A stretch of 64,000 nucleotides of DNA, from NCBI RefSeq assembly GCF_003730195.1, contig NZ_QWGG01000003.1:62001-126000 (forward strand), written 5' to 3'. The DNA comes from Halosimplex salinum (GTDB taxonomy: Archaea > Halobacteriota > Halobacteria > Halobacteriales > Haloarculaceae). The notes under the pieces are model-generated. The model worked only from the letters and a program-made list of their open reading frames with translations, did not search any database and was not told where the DNA came from. This document shows positions 42,741 through 50,343 of this stretch, one piece after another. The first letter of the stretch is position 1. Each line of letters begins with the position of its first letter. A program made the position numbers and the translations under genes.

Positions 42741-42813
42741 CGCCACCGCCAGGACTCGAACCTGGGACAACCTCGTTAACAGCGAGGTGCTCTACCAACT
42801 GAGCTACGGCGGC
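42741..42813 (-). tRNA. tRNA-Asn (GTT)
   Basis: A 73-nt gene read on the minus strand, starting GCCGCCGTAGCTCAG. The acceptor pairs GCCGCCG with CGGTGGC (one G-U). The anticodon stem CCTCG/CGAGG encloses CTGTTAA, anticodon GTT. The T-arm is CCAGGTTCGAGTCCTGG. Discriminator G. CCA is not encoded, and the CCA-adding enzyme gene is the divergent neighbour. No intron is seen. Confidence 0.96.
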
Positions 42814-42958
42814 ACGCATGCAGTCATAGCCGGAGTTGTTGTATAGGGATTTCGCTTTGGACCCGTCGCGTCACGGAGTCACGTACGTCGACAGAACGAC
42901 AGTTCCACACCCACAGTACATCAGACAGGTTTTCACGGGGCCCGTCCAACCCCGAGCC

Positions 42959-44377
42959 ATGAGCGACGAGTTCGACGCGGTCGTCGAGCGGGTCCGCGAG
43001 CGGGTCGAACCCGACGCGGCCGAGCGCGAGCGACTCGACGCGGTCGCCGACGACCTCCGCGAGCGCGCACGCGCTGCCATCGCCGACCTCCCGGTCGACG
43101 CCGACGTGATCCAGGTGGGCTCGACAGCGCGCGACACGTGGCTGGCGGGCGACCGCGACGTCGACCTCTTCGTCGCCTTCCCGCCGGATCTCGACCGCGA
43201 ACGCCTCGAATCCTACGGCCTCGACGTCGGTCACGCGGTCCTGCCGGAGGGCCACGAGGAGTACGCCGAGCATCCGTACGTGAAAGGAGTCTACGACGAC
43301 TTCGACGTGGATCTGGTCCCCTGCTACGCGGTCGAGGACGCCACGGAGATCCAGTCGGCCGTCGACCGCACGCCCTTCCACACCGAGTACCTCACCGAGC
43401 GCATCGACGCCGACCTCGCCGGGGAGGTCCGGGTCGCCAAGCAGTTCCTCACCGGTATCGGCGTCTACGGCAGCGACCTGCGCACTCGCGGGTTCTCGGG
43501 CTATCTCACCGAACTGCTCGTCCACGAGTACGGCGACTTCCGGGCGTTCGTCGAGGGCGCCGCCGACTGGCACCCGCCGGTGACATTCGACCCCGAAGAC
43601 CACGCGGAAGAGCGCGAGACGGCTTCGCCGTCTCGGAACGACGAGGTCGGCGGAGCCGACCTCGCTTTCGACGACCCGCTCGTGGTCGTCGACCCGACGG
43701 ACCCCGAACGCAACGTCGCCGCGGTCTGTACCGCCGAGAGCGTCGCGCGCCTCCAGCACTACGCGCGCGACCTGCTGGCCGACCCGCGCGAGAGTCTCTT
43801 CTTCGCGGCGCTGCCGGAGGCCGTCGACGCCGAGACCGTCCGGGAGACCTTCGAGCGACGGGGGACCACGCCGGTGGCGCTCCGGTTCGCCGCGCCCGAC
43901 ATCGTCGAGGACCAGCTCTACCCGCAACTCGACCGGTCGCTTGCGGGGATCGTCGGCGAACTCGACAGGCGAGGGTTCGACGTGCTCCGGGCGGCGGCGT
44001 GGGCCGACGAGACGGTCGCGCTGCTGGCCGAACTCGAAGTCGCGGAGCGACCGACCGTCGAGCGGCACGAGGGGCCACCGGTCCACGTCAGGGGCCACTC
44101 CGAAGGGTTCTACGAGGCGTACGCGGACGACGACCCGGAGAGCGACGGGACGTACGGACCGTTCCTCGACGGCGACCGCTACGTCGTCGAGCGCCCGCGA
44201 GCGTTCGAGACGGCGGTGGGGCTGCTGGAGAGCGACGCGCTCTTCGACGTGGCGCTGGGGGCGCAGATCGAAGCGGCGCTGGAGGGGGACTACGAGGTGC
44301 TCGCCGGCGAGGCGGTGAGCGAGCTGGCCGAGGAGTTCGGTGTCGAGCTCGCGCGGTATCTGGCGCCGCGGCCGTGA
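42959..44377 (+). CDS. cca: CCA tRNA nucleotidyltransferase (archaeal class I)
   Basis: Adds and repairs the 3' CCA of tRNA with CTP and ATP. The 472 residues start with an archaeal class I nucleotidyltransferase domain: GSTARDTWLAGDRDVDLFV (Asp67, Asp69) and DFDVDLVPC as the third carboxylate. RVAKQFLTGIGVYGSDLRTRGFSGYL is the next family block. Residues about 217-236 (REREtasps... region) are encoded by two adjacent perfect palindromes, an apparent in-frame insertion. The internal ATG at MSDEFDAVV is chosen; the frame upstream overlaps the tRNA promoter zone. Confidence 0.95.
   Translation: MSDEFDAVVERVRERVEPDAAERERLDAVADDLRERARAAIADLPVDADVIQVGSTARDTWLAGDRDVDLFVAFPPDLDRERLESYGLDVGHAVLPEGHEEYAEHPYVKGVYDDFDVDLVPCYAVEDATEIQSAVDRTPFHTEYLTERIDADLAGEVRVAKQFLTGIGVYGSDLRTRGFSGYLTELLVHEYGDFRAFVEGAADWHPPVTFDPEDHAEERETASPSRNDEVGGADLAFDDPLVVVDPTDPERNVAAVCTAESVARLQHYARDLLADPRESLFFAALPEAVDAETVRETFERRGTTPVALRFAAPDIVEDQLYPQLDRSLAGIVGELDRRGFDVLRAAAWADETVALLAELEVAERPTVERHEGPPVHVRGHSEGFYEAYADDDPESDGTYGPFLDGDRYVVERPRAFETAVGLLESDALFDVALGAQIEAALEGDYEVLAGEAVSELAEEFGVELARYLAPRP
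43615..43664 (+). repeat. Two in-frame palindromes inside cca
   Basis: The first palindrome is CGAGACGGC-TTC-GCCGTCTCG (43615-43635, 9-bp arms). The second is CGAGGTCGGC-GGA-GCCGACCTCG (43642-43664 approximately, 10-bp arms). Six bases separate them. They encode about 17 residues that sit between DPEDHAEE and FDDPLVVVDP without breaking the frame. They look like the short palindromes of the intergenic repeat clusters. Confidence 0.85.
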
Positions 44378-44411
44378 CGCAAAAGCGGCGGTTCGGGCGA
44401 CCCGCGTCGGG

Positions 44412-44666
44412 TCACTCGGTGTCGACGGCGTAGAGTCGCTGGCGGGCGTCCGCCGGGTAGATCCGCTCTTCGACGAGACCGGTGTCCGTCAGGTCGCTCA
44501 GCGCGCTGCGGACGCTGCGCTGAGAGAGGCGGGTCTCCTCGGCGAGCGTCTTCTGGGTCAATGGGCCTTCGTACTCGAGGACCGTGTACACGAACTTCGC
44601 GCTCGGTGTCAGATCGTCGAGTTGCGATTCCCAGTCACGATACGATTGTTCCGTACAGCAACACAC
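44412..44666 (-). CDS. Small winged-helix protein (MarR/TrmB-like)
   Basis: An 84-residue DNA-binding protein that is a single winged helix: SAKFVYTVLEYEGPLTQKTL, AEETRLSQRSVRSALSDL (recognition helix) and a wing ending EERIYPADARQRLYAV. It starts at a GTG, giving an N-terminus with three cysteines in a row (MCCCTEQ), which is unusual and might be redox-active or an artefact of the start choice. It lies downstream of and convergent with cca. About 205 bp of AT-richer DNA without a gene lies upstream. Confidence 0.78.
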   Translation of the reverse strand: MCCCTEQSYRDWESQLDDLTPSAKFVYTVLEYEGPLTQKTLAEETRLSQRSVRSALSDLTDTGLVEERIYPADARQRLYAVDTE

Positions 44667-44871
44667 GGGATGAAGTCACCAACAGCACCGTTCCCCACAC
44701 ACCTATGTATAGATTTCCGCGATGCGTTGATGTGTAGGCCGATACCCATCACATATCGTATGATTAGCTTCCGGAGATACTGGTACGTATTCGGGACGTA
44801 TCCAGCGACGACCGCGCTGAGCGCCGTGACGGCGAGGGTTCGGCAGCGAGACCGGGTGCCGGTGTGTCGAC

Positions 44872-45888
44872 TCAGTTCTCGGCGAGGTCGAAGCCCTGCG
44901 ACCGGACGTCGTCGATGACCTGCCGAGCGGCGTCCTGGACGTCCTCGTCGGGTTCCTGGGGGTGATAGCCGTCGAACACCTCGTGGACGGTTCGGATGCT
45001 CTGTGTCAGCGTGTCCAGTCCGTAGCCGCCCTCGAGGACGAACCCGAGTCCGGCGTCGATGCGGTCGGCGAACGCGTCGAAGCGGTCGGCGAGACAGCCG
45101 TACCCCTCCGTCGAGACGCGCATCCGCGAGATGGGGTCGTGTTCGTGCGCGTCGAAGCCCGCGGAGACCAGGACGAGGTCGGGATCGAACGCCTCGAACG
45201 CGGGGACGATCAGGTCGTCGACCGCGGCGAGGTAGCCGCTCGTCCGCGTGCCCGGCGGGAAGGGGACGTTCATCGTCGTTCCCTCGCCCGCGCCAGACCC
45301 GGTCTCGGTCGCGTCGCCTGTCCCGGGGTAGATGCCGTCCTCGTGGATGGAGACGAAGAACACGTCGTCGCGGTCCTCGAAGATGTCCTGCGTGCCGTTG
45401 CCGTGGTGGACGTCCCAGTCGACGATCGCGACTCGCTCGGCCCCGAGGTCGTCGAGCGCGTGCTGGGCCGCGACGGCGACGTGGTCGAAGAAACAGAAGC
45501 CCATGGCGTCGTCGTACACCGCGTGGTGGCCCGGGGGGCGACACAGCGCGAACGGCGTGTCCCGGCCGTCCGCGCCGCTCAGCGCTTCGTCGGCGGCCCA
45601 GTTCGCCATGCCCGAACTGGCGAGCGCGGCGTCCCAGGTGGCTTCGACGGCGACGGTGTCGGCGTCCCAGTCGCCGCCGCCGTCGGCACAGAACTCCTTG
45701 ACCGACTGGACGTAGTCGGCGTCGTGGACGGCGCTGACCTGTTCCTCCGTGGCGTCGTCGGGCGAGACGTACCTGACGCCGTGACAGTCCGAGAGCCCCT
45801 GCCGGATGGCGCGCAGGCGGTCGGGGCTCTCGGGGTGGCGCTTGCCGGTGTCGTGGTCGAGACAGACTTCCCGGTAGCCGAAGTTCAT
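44872..45888 (-). CDS. Histone-deacetylase family protein
   Basis: A 338-residue zinc-dependent arginase/deacetylase-fold enzyme. The active-site marks are RPPGHHAVYDDAMGFCFFDH, the metal ligands in VDWDVHHGNGTQDIFE, SIHEDGIYPGTGD, and SAGFDAHEHDPI, with the terminal GGYG in VLEGGYGLDTL. Archaeal members may deacetylate proteins, acetylpolyamines or other amides; the substrate is not known from sequence. It starts six bases after the histone gene stop, so the two are almost certainly one operon. Confidence 0.94.
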   Translation of the reverse strand: MNFGYREVCLDHDTGKRHPESPDRLRAIRQGLSDCHGVRYVSPDDATEEQVSAVHDADYVQSVKEFCADGGGDWDADTVAVEATWDAALASSGMANWAADEALSGADGRDTPFALCRPPGHHAVYDDAMGFCFFDHVAVAAQHALDDLGAERVAIVDWDVHHGNGTQDIFEDRDDVFFVSIHEDGIYPGTGDATETGSGAGEGTTMNVPFPPGTRTSGYLAAVDDLIVPAFEAFDPDLVLVSAGFDAHEHDPISRMRVSTEGYGCLADRFDAFADRIDAGLGFVLEGGYGLDTLTQSIRTVHEVFDGYHPQEPDEDVQDAARQVIDDVRSQGFDLAEN

Positions 45889-45894
45889 GCGGGG

Positions 45895-46332
45895 TTACTC
45901 GAAGTACTGTTTGAGTCGAAAGTAGGCCTCGACGTCCTCCGCTTTCACCGTCCGCCGGTCGGCGTGGCGCGCGAGGTCGGCGGCGGCCGCGGCCACGCGG
46001 TCGGCGTACGTCTCCAGCAGCGACGCCAGCGCGATGCGGGCCTCCATGGAGACGCGGTAGTCGTCGATGTCGAGGCGAGCGATGCGGTCCACGGGCGCGA
46101 TCGGCAGTTCGAGGTCGTCCTTGTCCCCGGAGGCGTCGACGCCGAAGTCGGCGGCCATCAGCGTCTTCCGGCCGTCCGCGGTCGCCACGTCGGCGGCCTC
46201 GACCGCCAGCTCGGCCCCGCGCTCCTGGATGCGACGGGCGAGTTCCTCGGCGGCCTCGGCGCTGACCCGCAGACTCCCGGCGTTGCGCCGGATTATCGTG
46301 TCGACCGGCGCGAACGGTAGCTCGACGCTCAT
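45895..46332 (-). CDS. Archaeal doublet histone
   Basis: A 145-residue protein made of two fused histone folds, typical of haloarchaea. Fold one starts MSVELPFAPVDTIIRRN and includes RVSAEAAEELARRIQERG. Fold two starts LELPIAPVDRIARLD and includes RVSMEARIALASLLETYAD and DRRTVKAEDVEAYF. Each carries the alpha1-loop-alpha2-loop-alpha3 pattern. It is far more acidic than other archaeal histones, which fits high-salt cytoplasm, and whether it wraps DNA strongly is debated. The third-codon ATG is chosen. A CCTTAAGC box lies 24-31 bases upstream. Confidence 0.95.
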   Translation of the reverse strand: MSVELPFAPVDTIIRRNAGSLRVSAEAAEELARRIQERGAELAVEAADVATADGRKTLMAADFGVDASGDKDDLELPIAPVDRIARLDIDDYRVSMEARIALASLLETYADRVAAAAADLARHADRRTVKAEDVEAYFRLKQYFE

Positions 46333-46355
46333 ACACCACAAGCGGTCTGTTCCGG

Positions 46356-46363
46356 CCTTAAGC
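46356..46363 (-). promoter_or_regulatory. TATA-like box of the histone-HDAC operon
   Basis: GCTTAAGG on the minus strand stands 24-31 bases before the histone ATG. The same CTTAAG core appears at the matching distance before the RPA gene (47976-47981). Confidence 0.5.
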
Positions 46364-46472
46364 GTTTCCGAAAACCGCTATCGGACACGCAGAGTGACTG
46401 ACACGCTCGCTCGCCGGTCAGTCCCGTGATCGGTCGCACGTCGAAAAGCGGCCGTTCAAGCGGCAAGCGCCG

Positions 46473-47945
46473 TCAGAACACGTCGTCCGCGTCGAGTCGG
46501 TCGTCGCGAACCGGTCCGCGCGCGGTCACTTCCTGCCCAAGCGTCAGCGCCGCGTCCGTGTCCACCTGCATCGTCTCCTGTCCGTCGTCCAGGATGACCG
46601 GGTCGCCCGTCTGGACGACCGTGCCCGTGAACTCGACCTCCTCCGTCGCCGCGGCCGCCGCACCGCCCGACCCGCTCGCGCCGCCGGCATCTGCCGCCCC
46701 GCCGTCCGAGTCGCTCGCGTCGGCCCCGTCCCCGTCACCGGTGAACGCGCCGAGCCCGGTGTCCGACCCGCCGCTGGAGTCGCTGTCGCCGGACCCGCCG
46801 CTCCCGCCGGGCGCGGGCGCGGCCGTGCCGGCGCCCGTGTTCTCGTCGAGGACGACGACCGTCGACTGCCAGCCAGCCGACGCTTCGAGGTCGTCCTGCC
46901 AGCCGTCCTGGATCTCTGCGTCGGCGACGAACACCTCGTCGCCGGGCGCGATCTCCTTGTCGGCCTTCTCGCCCCACAGCGCGACGCGGATGTCGCCGGT
47001 GTCGTCCTGCACGCGGATGTTTCGGACCTGTCCCTCCGAGCCGTCGTCGCGGTCGAACGTCCGCTTCGGGTCGGCCGAGCGCACGACGCCCGCCAGATCG
47101 ACGACCTGGTCCATCTCGACGGCGTCGATGGCGTCGGCCTCGGGGACGAACTCGACGGACTCGTCGATCTCGTCGATGGCGCCCTGGTCGCCGACGTGGA
47201 GTTCGAGGTCGCCCTCCCGCTCGCGGACGTACCCGTCGACGACCTCGACCGCCGTGCCCGGTTCGAGTTCCGTGGCGCGGTCCGCGCGGTCGTCCCACAT
47301 CGTCACGCGCACGCGCCCCGTCTCGTCGCCCAGCAGGAAGTTCGAGACCTTCCCCTCCGTGCCGTCGTCGCGGTCGAACGTCCGAACCGGCTCGGTCTCG
47401 AGGACGAGGCCGGTCACGTTCACGTCGGACTGGCCCATCGTCAGCGCGTCGACGGTCGACCCCTCGCCGAGTTGCACGTCGATCTCCGCGTCGTCGTCGG
47501 GTTCGGCCTTGTCGACGGAGACTTCGAGGCCGTTGTACCCGTCCTTGGGCCGGCCGGCGATGCGGAGGACCTGTCCCTCCTCCAGCATCCCGTCGGTGAT
47601 CGCCTCGGCCTGCTGGTCCCAGAACGCGAGGCGGACGGTGCCGGTCTCGTCGGCGGCCTCGACGTTGACGACGCGGCCGTCCTCGTCCTCGCCGTCGCGC
47701 TCGAAGGTCCGCAACTCGCCGATAGAGACCACCTTCGCGAGGAACTTCACCTCCTCCATGCCGGGTTCGATGTCCGCGACCGTGTCGACCTCCCCTTCGT
47801 TGAGTTCGTGCGCGATGAGCATCGCCGCCGTCTCCTCGTCCGCGAGCCCGCCCATCTGCTCGACCTTCTGCTCGACGGCCTCGCGGAACTCCTCCTCGGA
47901 GACGTCCGTCTCCAGATCCGCGTAGATCTCCTCGATCTCTCCCAT
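46473..47945 (-). CDS. RPA-type single-stranded DNA-binding protein
   Basis: A 490-residue replication protein A homologue that coats single-stranded DNA in replication and repair. After a helical N-terminus (MGEIEEIYADLETDV) come at least three OB folds, each with the pattern VRTFDRDDGTEGKVSNFLLGD ending RVTMWDD or similar (FWDQQA, MWDDRA, LWGEKA). A Gly/Ser/Ala/Asp-rich linker of about 70 residues then separates a final short OB-like element. No zinc finger is seen. The ATG at MGEIEE is chosen, supported by the CTTAAG box 31-36 bases upstream. Confidence 0.93.
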   Translation of the reverse strand: MGEIEEIYADLETDVSEEEFREAVEQKVEQMGGLADEETAAMLIAHELNEGEVDTVADIEPGMEEVKFLAKVVSIGELRTFERDGEDEDGRVVNVEAADETGTVRLAFWDQQAEAITDGMLEEGQVLRIAGRPKDGYNGLEVSVDKAEPDDDAEIDVQLGEGSTVDALTMGQSDVNVTGLVLETEPVRTFDRDDGTEGKVSNFLLGDETGRVRVTMWDDRADRATELEPGTAVEVVDGYVREREGDLELHVGDQGAIDEIDESVEFVPEADAIDAVEMDQVVDLAGVVRSADPKRTFDRDDGSEGQVRNIRVQDDTGDIRVALWGEKADKEIAPGDEVFVADAEIQDGWQDDLEASAGWQSTVVVLDENTGAGTAAPAPGGSGGSGDSDSSGGSDTGLGAFTGDGDGADASDSDGGAADAGGASGSGGAAAAATEEVEFTGTVVQTGDPVILDDGQETMQVDTDAALTLGQEVTARGPVRDDRLDADDVF

Positions 47946-48163
47946 TAGTCTAGCCGTTGGCACGGTATCTCGCCGCTTAAGCGTTGCCGTTGGGCCGGTA
48001 CCCCGCTCTCGTCCCGCGATTTCGCCGCCCGTCCGCCGACGGACGCGACGGCCCGTCCGCTCGTCGGGTCGGCCGTCGCCCGTGTCTCGTGCATGGCCCG
48101 GAGTGGGCGCTCCCTCCGTGATAAAGTCGCGGGTGTGTGGTCCCGATCGCTCGTCCGGCCGGG

Positions 48164-48787
48164 CTATCGCTCGGTCGACGTGACTCGCGTGTCTTCCCCG
48201 CCGTGCCGGTGAACGACCGTCACCTCACCGGGGAGCGCGTCGTCGACGGTGATCGTCGCCTCGTAGCCGATCTCCGTGATGCACTCGGCGCACGCCTCGT
48301 CAGTGCCCGCGTCGGACTCCGCGGCGACGACGACCGTGAGCGAGTCGCCGTCGACGCGCACGTCGGAGAGTACCGCCGTGTAACAGGCGTCGTTTCCCCA
48401 GATCGTCCCGGTGACCGTGACCGTCCCGGCGTCTCCGTCGAAGACGACCTCGGCCGCGTCGGTCTGTGACCCACAGCCGCTGTCGAGTACGGTCAGCGAT
48501 TCGTCGGCCACGCCGCTCGGCGTCGTCGACGGATCGCTGGCGGGCGTCCCGCTCGGTGTGTCCGTGGGTGCGTCGCTCGGCGTGTCGCTCCCGTCCCCGG
48601 GTTCGGTGACCGTGTCGTCGGGCGCGTCGTGCTGTGTGTCCGCCGGTTCGGCGGAGTCTGTTGGTTCGCTGGTCGGTTCGGGAGTGTCGGTCTCGGTCGG
48701 CTCTCCGCCGGATCCGTCGGAGAGACAGCCCGTCACGGCGAAAGCGCCCGCGGCGGAGAGGCCACGGAGGAGCGTGCGTCGCTTCAT
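48164..48787 (-). CDS. Tat-type lipoprotein of unknown function
   Basis: A 207-residue exported protein. The N-terminus MKRRTLLRGLSAAGAFAVTGC has a twin-arginine and a lipobox ending in Cys21, typical of haloarchaeal Tat lipoproteins. A Thr/Pro/Glu/Asp-rich spacer of about 75 residues follows, then a compact beta-rich domain of about 110 residues with four cysteines (SGCGSQTD, NDACYTAV, DEACAECITE region). I do not recognise the domain. It is probably anchored on the outer face of the membrane. Confidence 0.85.
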   Translation of the reverse strand: MKRRTLLRGLSAAGAFAVTGCLSDGSGGEPTETDTPEPTSEPTDSAEPADTQHDAPDDTVTEPGDGSDTPSDAPTDTPSGTPASDPSTTPSGVADESLTVLDSGCGSQTDAAEVVFDGDAGTVTVTGTIWGNDACYTAVLSDVRVDGDSLTVVVAAESDAGTDEACAECITEIGYEATITVDDALPGEVTVVHRHGGEDTRVTSTER

Positions 48788-48900
48788 ATTGCTGCGGACG
48801 AGCCCTCCGATAAAGGCCCTTCTCTACGTTCAAGCGAACGTTTGACACTCGCCGGTCGGATCGTAACCCCTTTACAATCAACCGCGGTACGTAGAGATGA

Positions 48901-48973
48901 GTCCGGATAGGGTAGTGGACTATCCTCTTGGCTTGCGGAGCCAGGGACCGGAGTTCGAATCTCCGTCCGGACG
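48901..48973 (+). tRNA. tRNA-Arg (GCG)
   Basis: A 73-nt gene starting GTCCGGATAGGGTAGTGG. Acceptor GTCCGGA pairs with TCCGGAC. The anticodon stem TTGGC/GCCAG encloses TTGCGGA, anticodon GCG, reading CGC and CGU codons. The T-arm is CCGGAGTTCGAATCTCCGT-like. Discriminator G; CCA is not encoded. A long hairpin begins five bases past its end. Confidence 0.95.
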
Positions 48974-48978
48974 TTTCT

Positions 48979-49020
48979 GTCGACACCACACCGCGAGCGA
49001 AGCGAGCGGCTGGTGTCGAC
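48979..49020. repeat. Hairpin directly 3' of tRNA-Arg
   Basis: GTCGACACCA and TGGTGTCGAC are perfect 10-bp arms around a 22-base centre that itself contains CCGCGAGCGAAGCGAGCGG, a second near-palindrome with a GAA loop. It belongs by form to the window's palindrome family and could also act as a tRNA terminator or processing signal. Confidence 0.7.
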
Positions 49021-49091
49021 GAAACTCCCCGAGGAGATTCGAGCAGAGAAGTCGCAGCCCGGGGAGCGAACGCAGTGAGCGACCCGGAACG

Positions 49092-49808
49092 TCAGAGGAA
49101 TCTGGTGACCAGCAGTCCGCCGAGGCCGCCCAGCGCGGCGTTGATCGCCAGTCCCAGGAGTTCGCCGGCGACGACGAGGCCGACGAGGATGGCGCCGCCC
49201 GCGAGTTGCCCGATGGCGTCGGCACCGGCGAGCAGTCCGCCGGCGACCGACACGAGCAGCGGGACCGTCAGCGCCCACCCGACCAGTCCGGCCGCGGCGC
49301 CGATACGTACGCCGGAGCCGTCCTCGTGGAGGTACGCCGCGGCGCCGCCGCCCGCGATAGCCGACCCGGGGACGAACGAGACCAGGGCCGTCACGGCGGC
49401 GCCGTAGACGGCACAGGCCCAGAACGTCGCGGTCGTTCCACCCTCGCGTGCGACCCGGCGGCGGGTGCGCCGACGGGCGGCGACGTACGCCGCTGCGCCG
49501 ACGACCAGCACGACACCGGTCACGACGATGCCGGCCGCGAGCCAGTCGACGAACGGTACCCCGGCGGTGATGGCCTCCGAGGGCGTGAGCCCGTTCACCT
49601 CCACCTCCTCGCTGGCGACGAAATCGGCGATCAGCGCCCGATCGACCCGGGTGAAGATCCCGACGCCGACCGCGGCCAGGACGAGTCCGATCGTCCCGGC
49701 CACGATTCCCAGTAGCCAGTCGGCCGCCGCCGGCACGGGGTCGCGTCCTTCGGTCGGTCCGTCGGTCGCGGACTGTCCTGCGTCGTGCACGGTATCTACG
49801 TCCGTCAT
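49092..49808 (-). CDS. DUF5518-like membrane protein
   Basis: A 238-residue protein with about five to six spans. A polar N-terminus of about 28 residues is followed by WLLGIVAGTIGLVLAAVGVGIF, an external acidic loop (ADFVASEEVEVNGLTPSEA), then glycine-rich helices ending AALGGLGGLLVTRFL. It resembles the two small proteins at 22402-23226. Function is unknown. A GGGTATATTCG box at 49831-49839 lies 24-31 bases before the ATG. Confidence 0.75.
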   Translation of the reverse strand: MTDVDTVHDAGQSATDGPTEGRDPVPAAADWLLGIVAGTIGLVLAAVGVGIFTRVDRALIADFVASEEVEVNGLTPSEAITAGVPFVDWLAAGIVVTGVVLVVGAAAYVAARRRTRRRVAREGGTTATFWACAVYGAAVTALVSFVPGSAIAGGGAAAYLHEDGSGVRIGAAAGLVGWALTVPLLVSVAGGLLAGADAIGQLAGGAILVGLVVAGELLGLAINAALGGLGGLLVTRFL

Positions 49809-49830
49809 GTCTCCCGATAGACGCCCCTAC

Positions 49831-49839
49831 CGAATATAC
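49831..49839 (-). promoter_or_regulatory. TATA box of the DUF5518-like gene at 49092
   Basis: GGTATATTC on the minus strand is centred about 27 bases before the ATG at 49808, a good archaeal TATA match. Confidence 0.55.
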
Positions 49840-49968
49840 CCGCGAGCCGCGTTTCACGGTCGGAAGGCCGGCGAATCGCTTAAGTTGTTCCACGAGATTG
49901 GCCGCCAGTTCGGCGGTCGCGGGGCGGGCGCCCCCCAGAGATTTGTCGCGAGCGCCGCATCCCCCGGT

Positions 49969-50316
49969 ATGGAGCGAGTCAGTTTCGACGACGCCGAGAC
50001 GTACGAACCGGACGAAGGGTGGCGCCGCGTGGCGCTCGCGGGTGACGACGACGTGAGCCTGGAGTGGTTCGAGAAGCCGCCCGGTCACAGTTCGCCGATG
50101 CACGACCACGAGAACGGACAGGTGTGTCTCGTCCTCGACGGCGAACTCACTATCCACACCGAGGACGACAGCGAGCGCCTCGAACGGCACGACTCGGTGT
50201 GGCTCGACCCGTGGGAGTCCCACCGCGTGGAGAACGAGGGCGAGGAGACGGCCGTCAGCCTGGACATCTTCGTGCCCGGTCGCTCGTTCGACTTCTGGAC
50301 CGACCGCGAGGAGTGA
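49969..50316 (+). CDS. Cupin domain protein
   Basis: A 115-residue single-domain cupin, a small beta-barrel that often binds a metal. Motif 1 is FEKPPGHSSPMHDHENGQVCLVLDG (in two parts), with the two histidines and a glutamate position. Motif 2 is DSVWLDPWESHRVENEG. The activity cannot be predicted: members include isomerases, dioxygenases and sugar-binding regulators. The ATG is chosen at MERVSFDDAE because the sequence before it is a GC-rich leader. It is convergent with the winged-helix regulator at 50344. Confidence 0.88.
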   Translation: MERVSFDDAETYEPDEGWRRVALAGDDDVSLEWFEKPPGHSSPMHDHENGQVCLVLDGELTIHTEDDSERLERHDSVWLDPWESHRVENEGEETAVSLDIFVPGRSFDFWTDREE

Positions 50317-50343
50317 GGAGCGGGCGGATTTCGCTCGCTGCGG

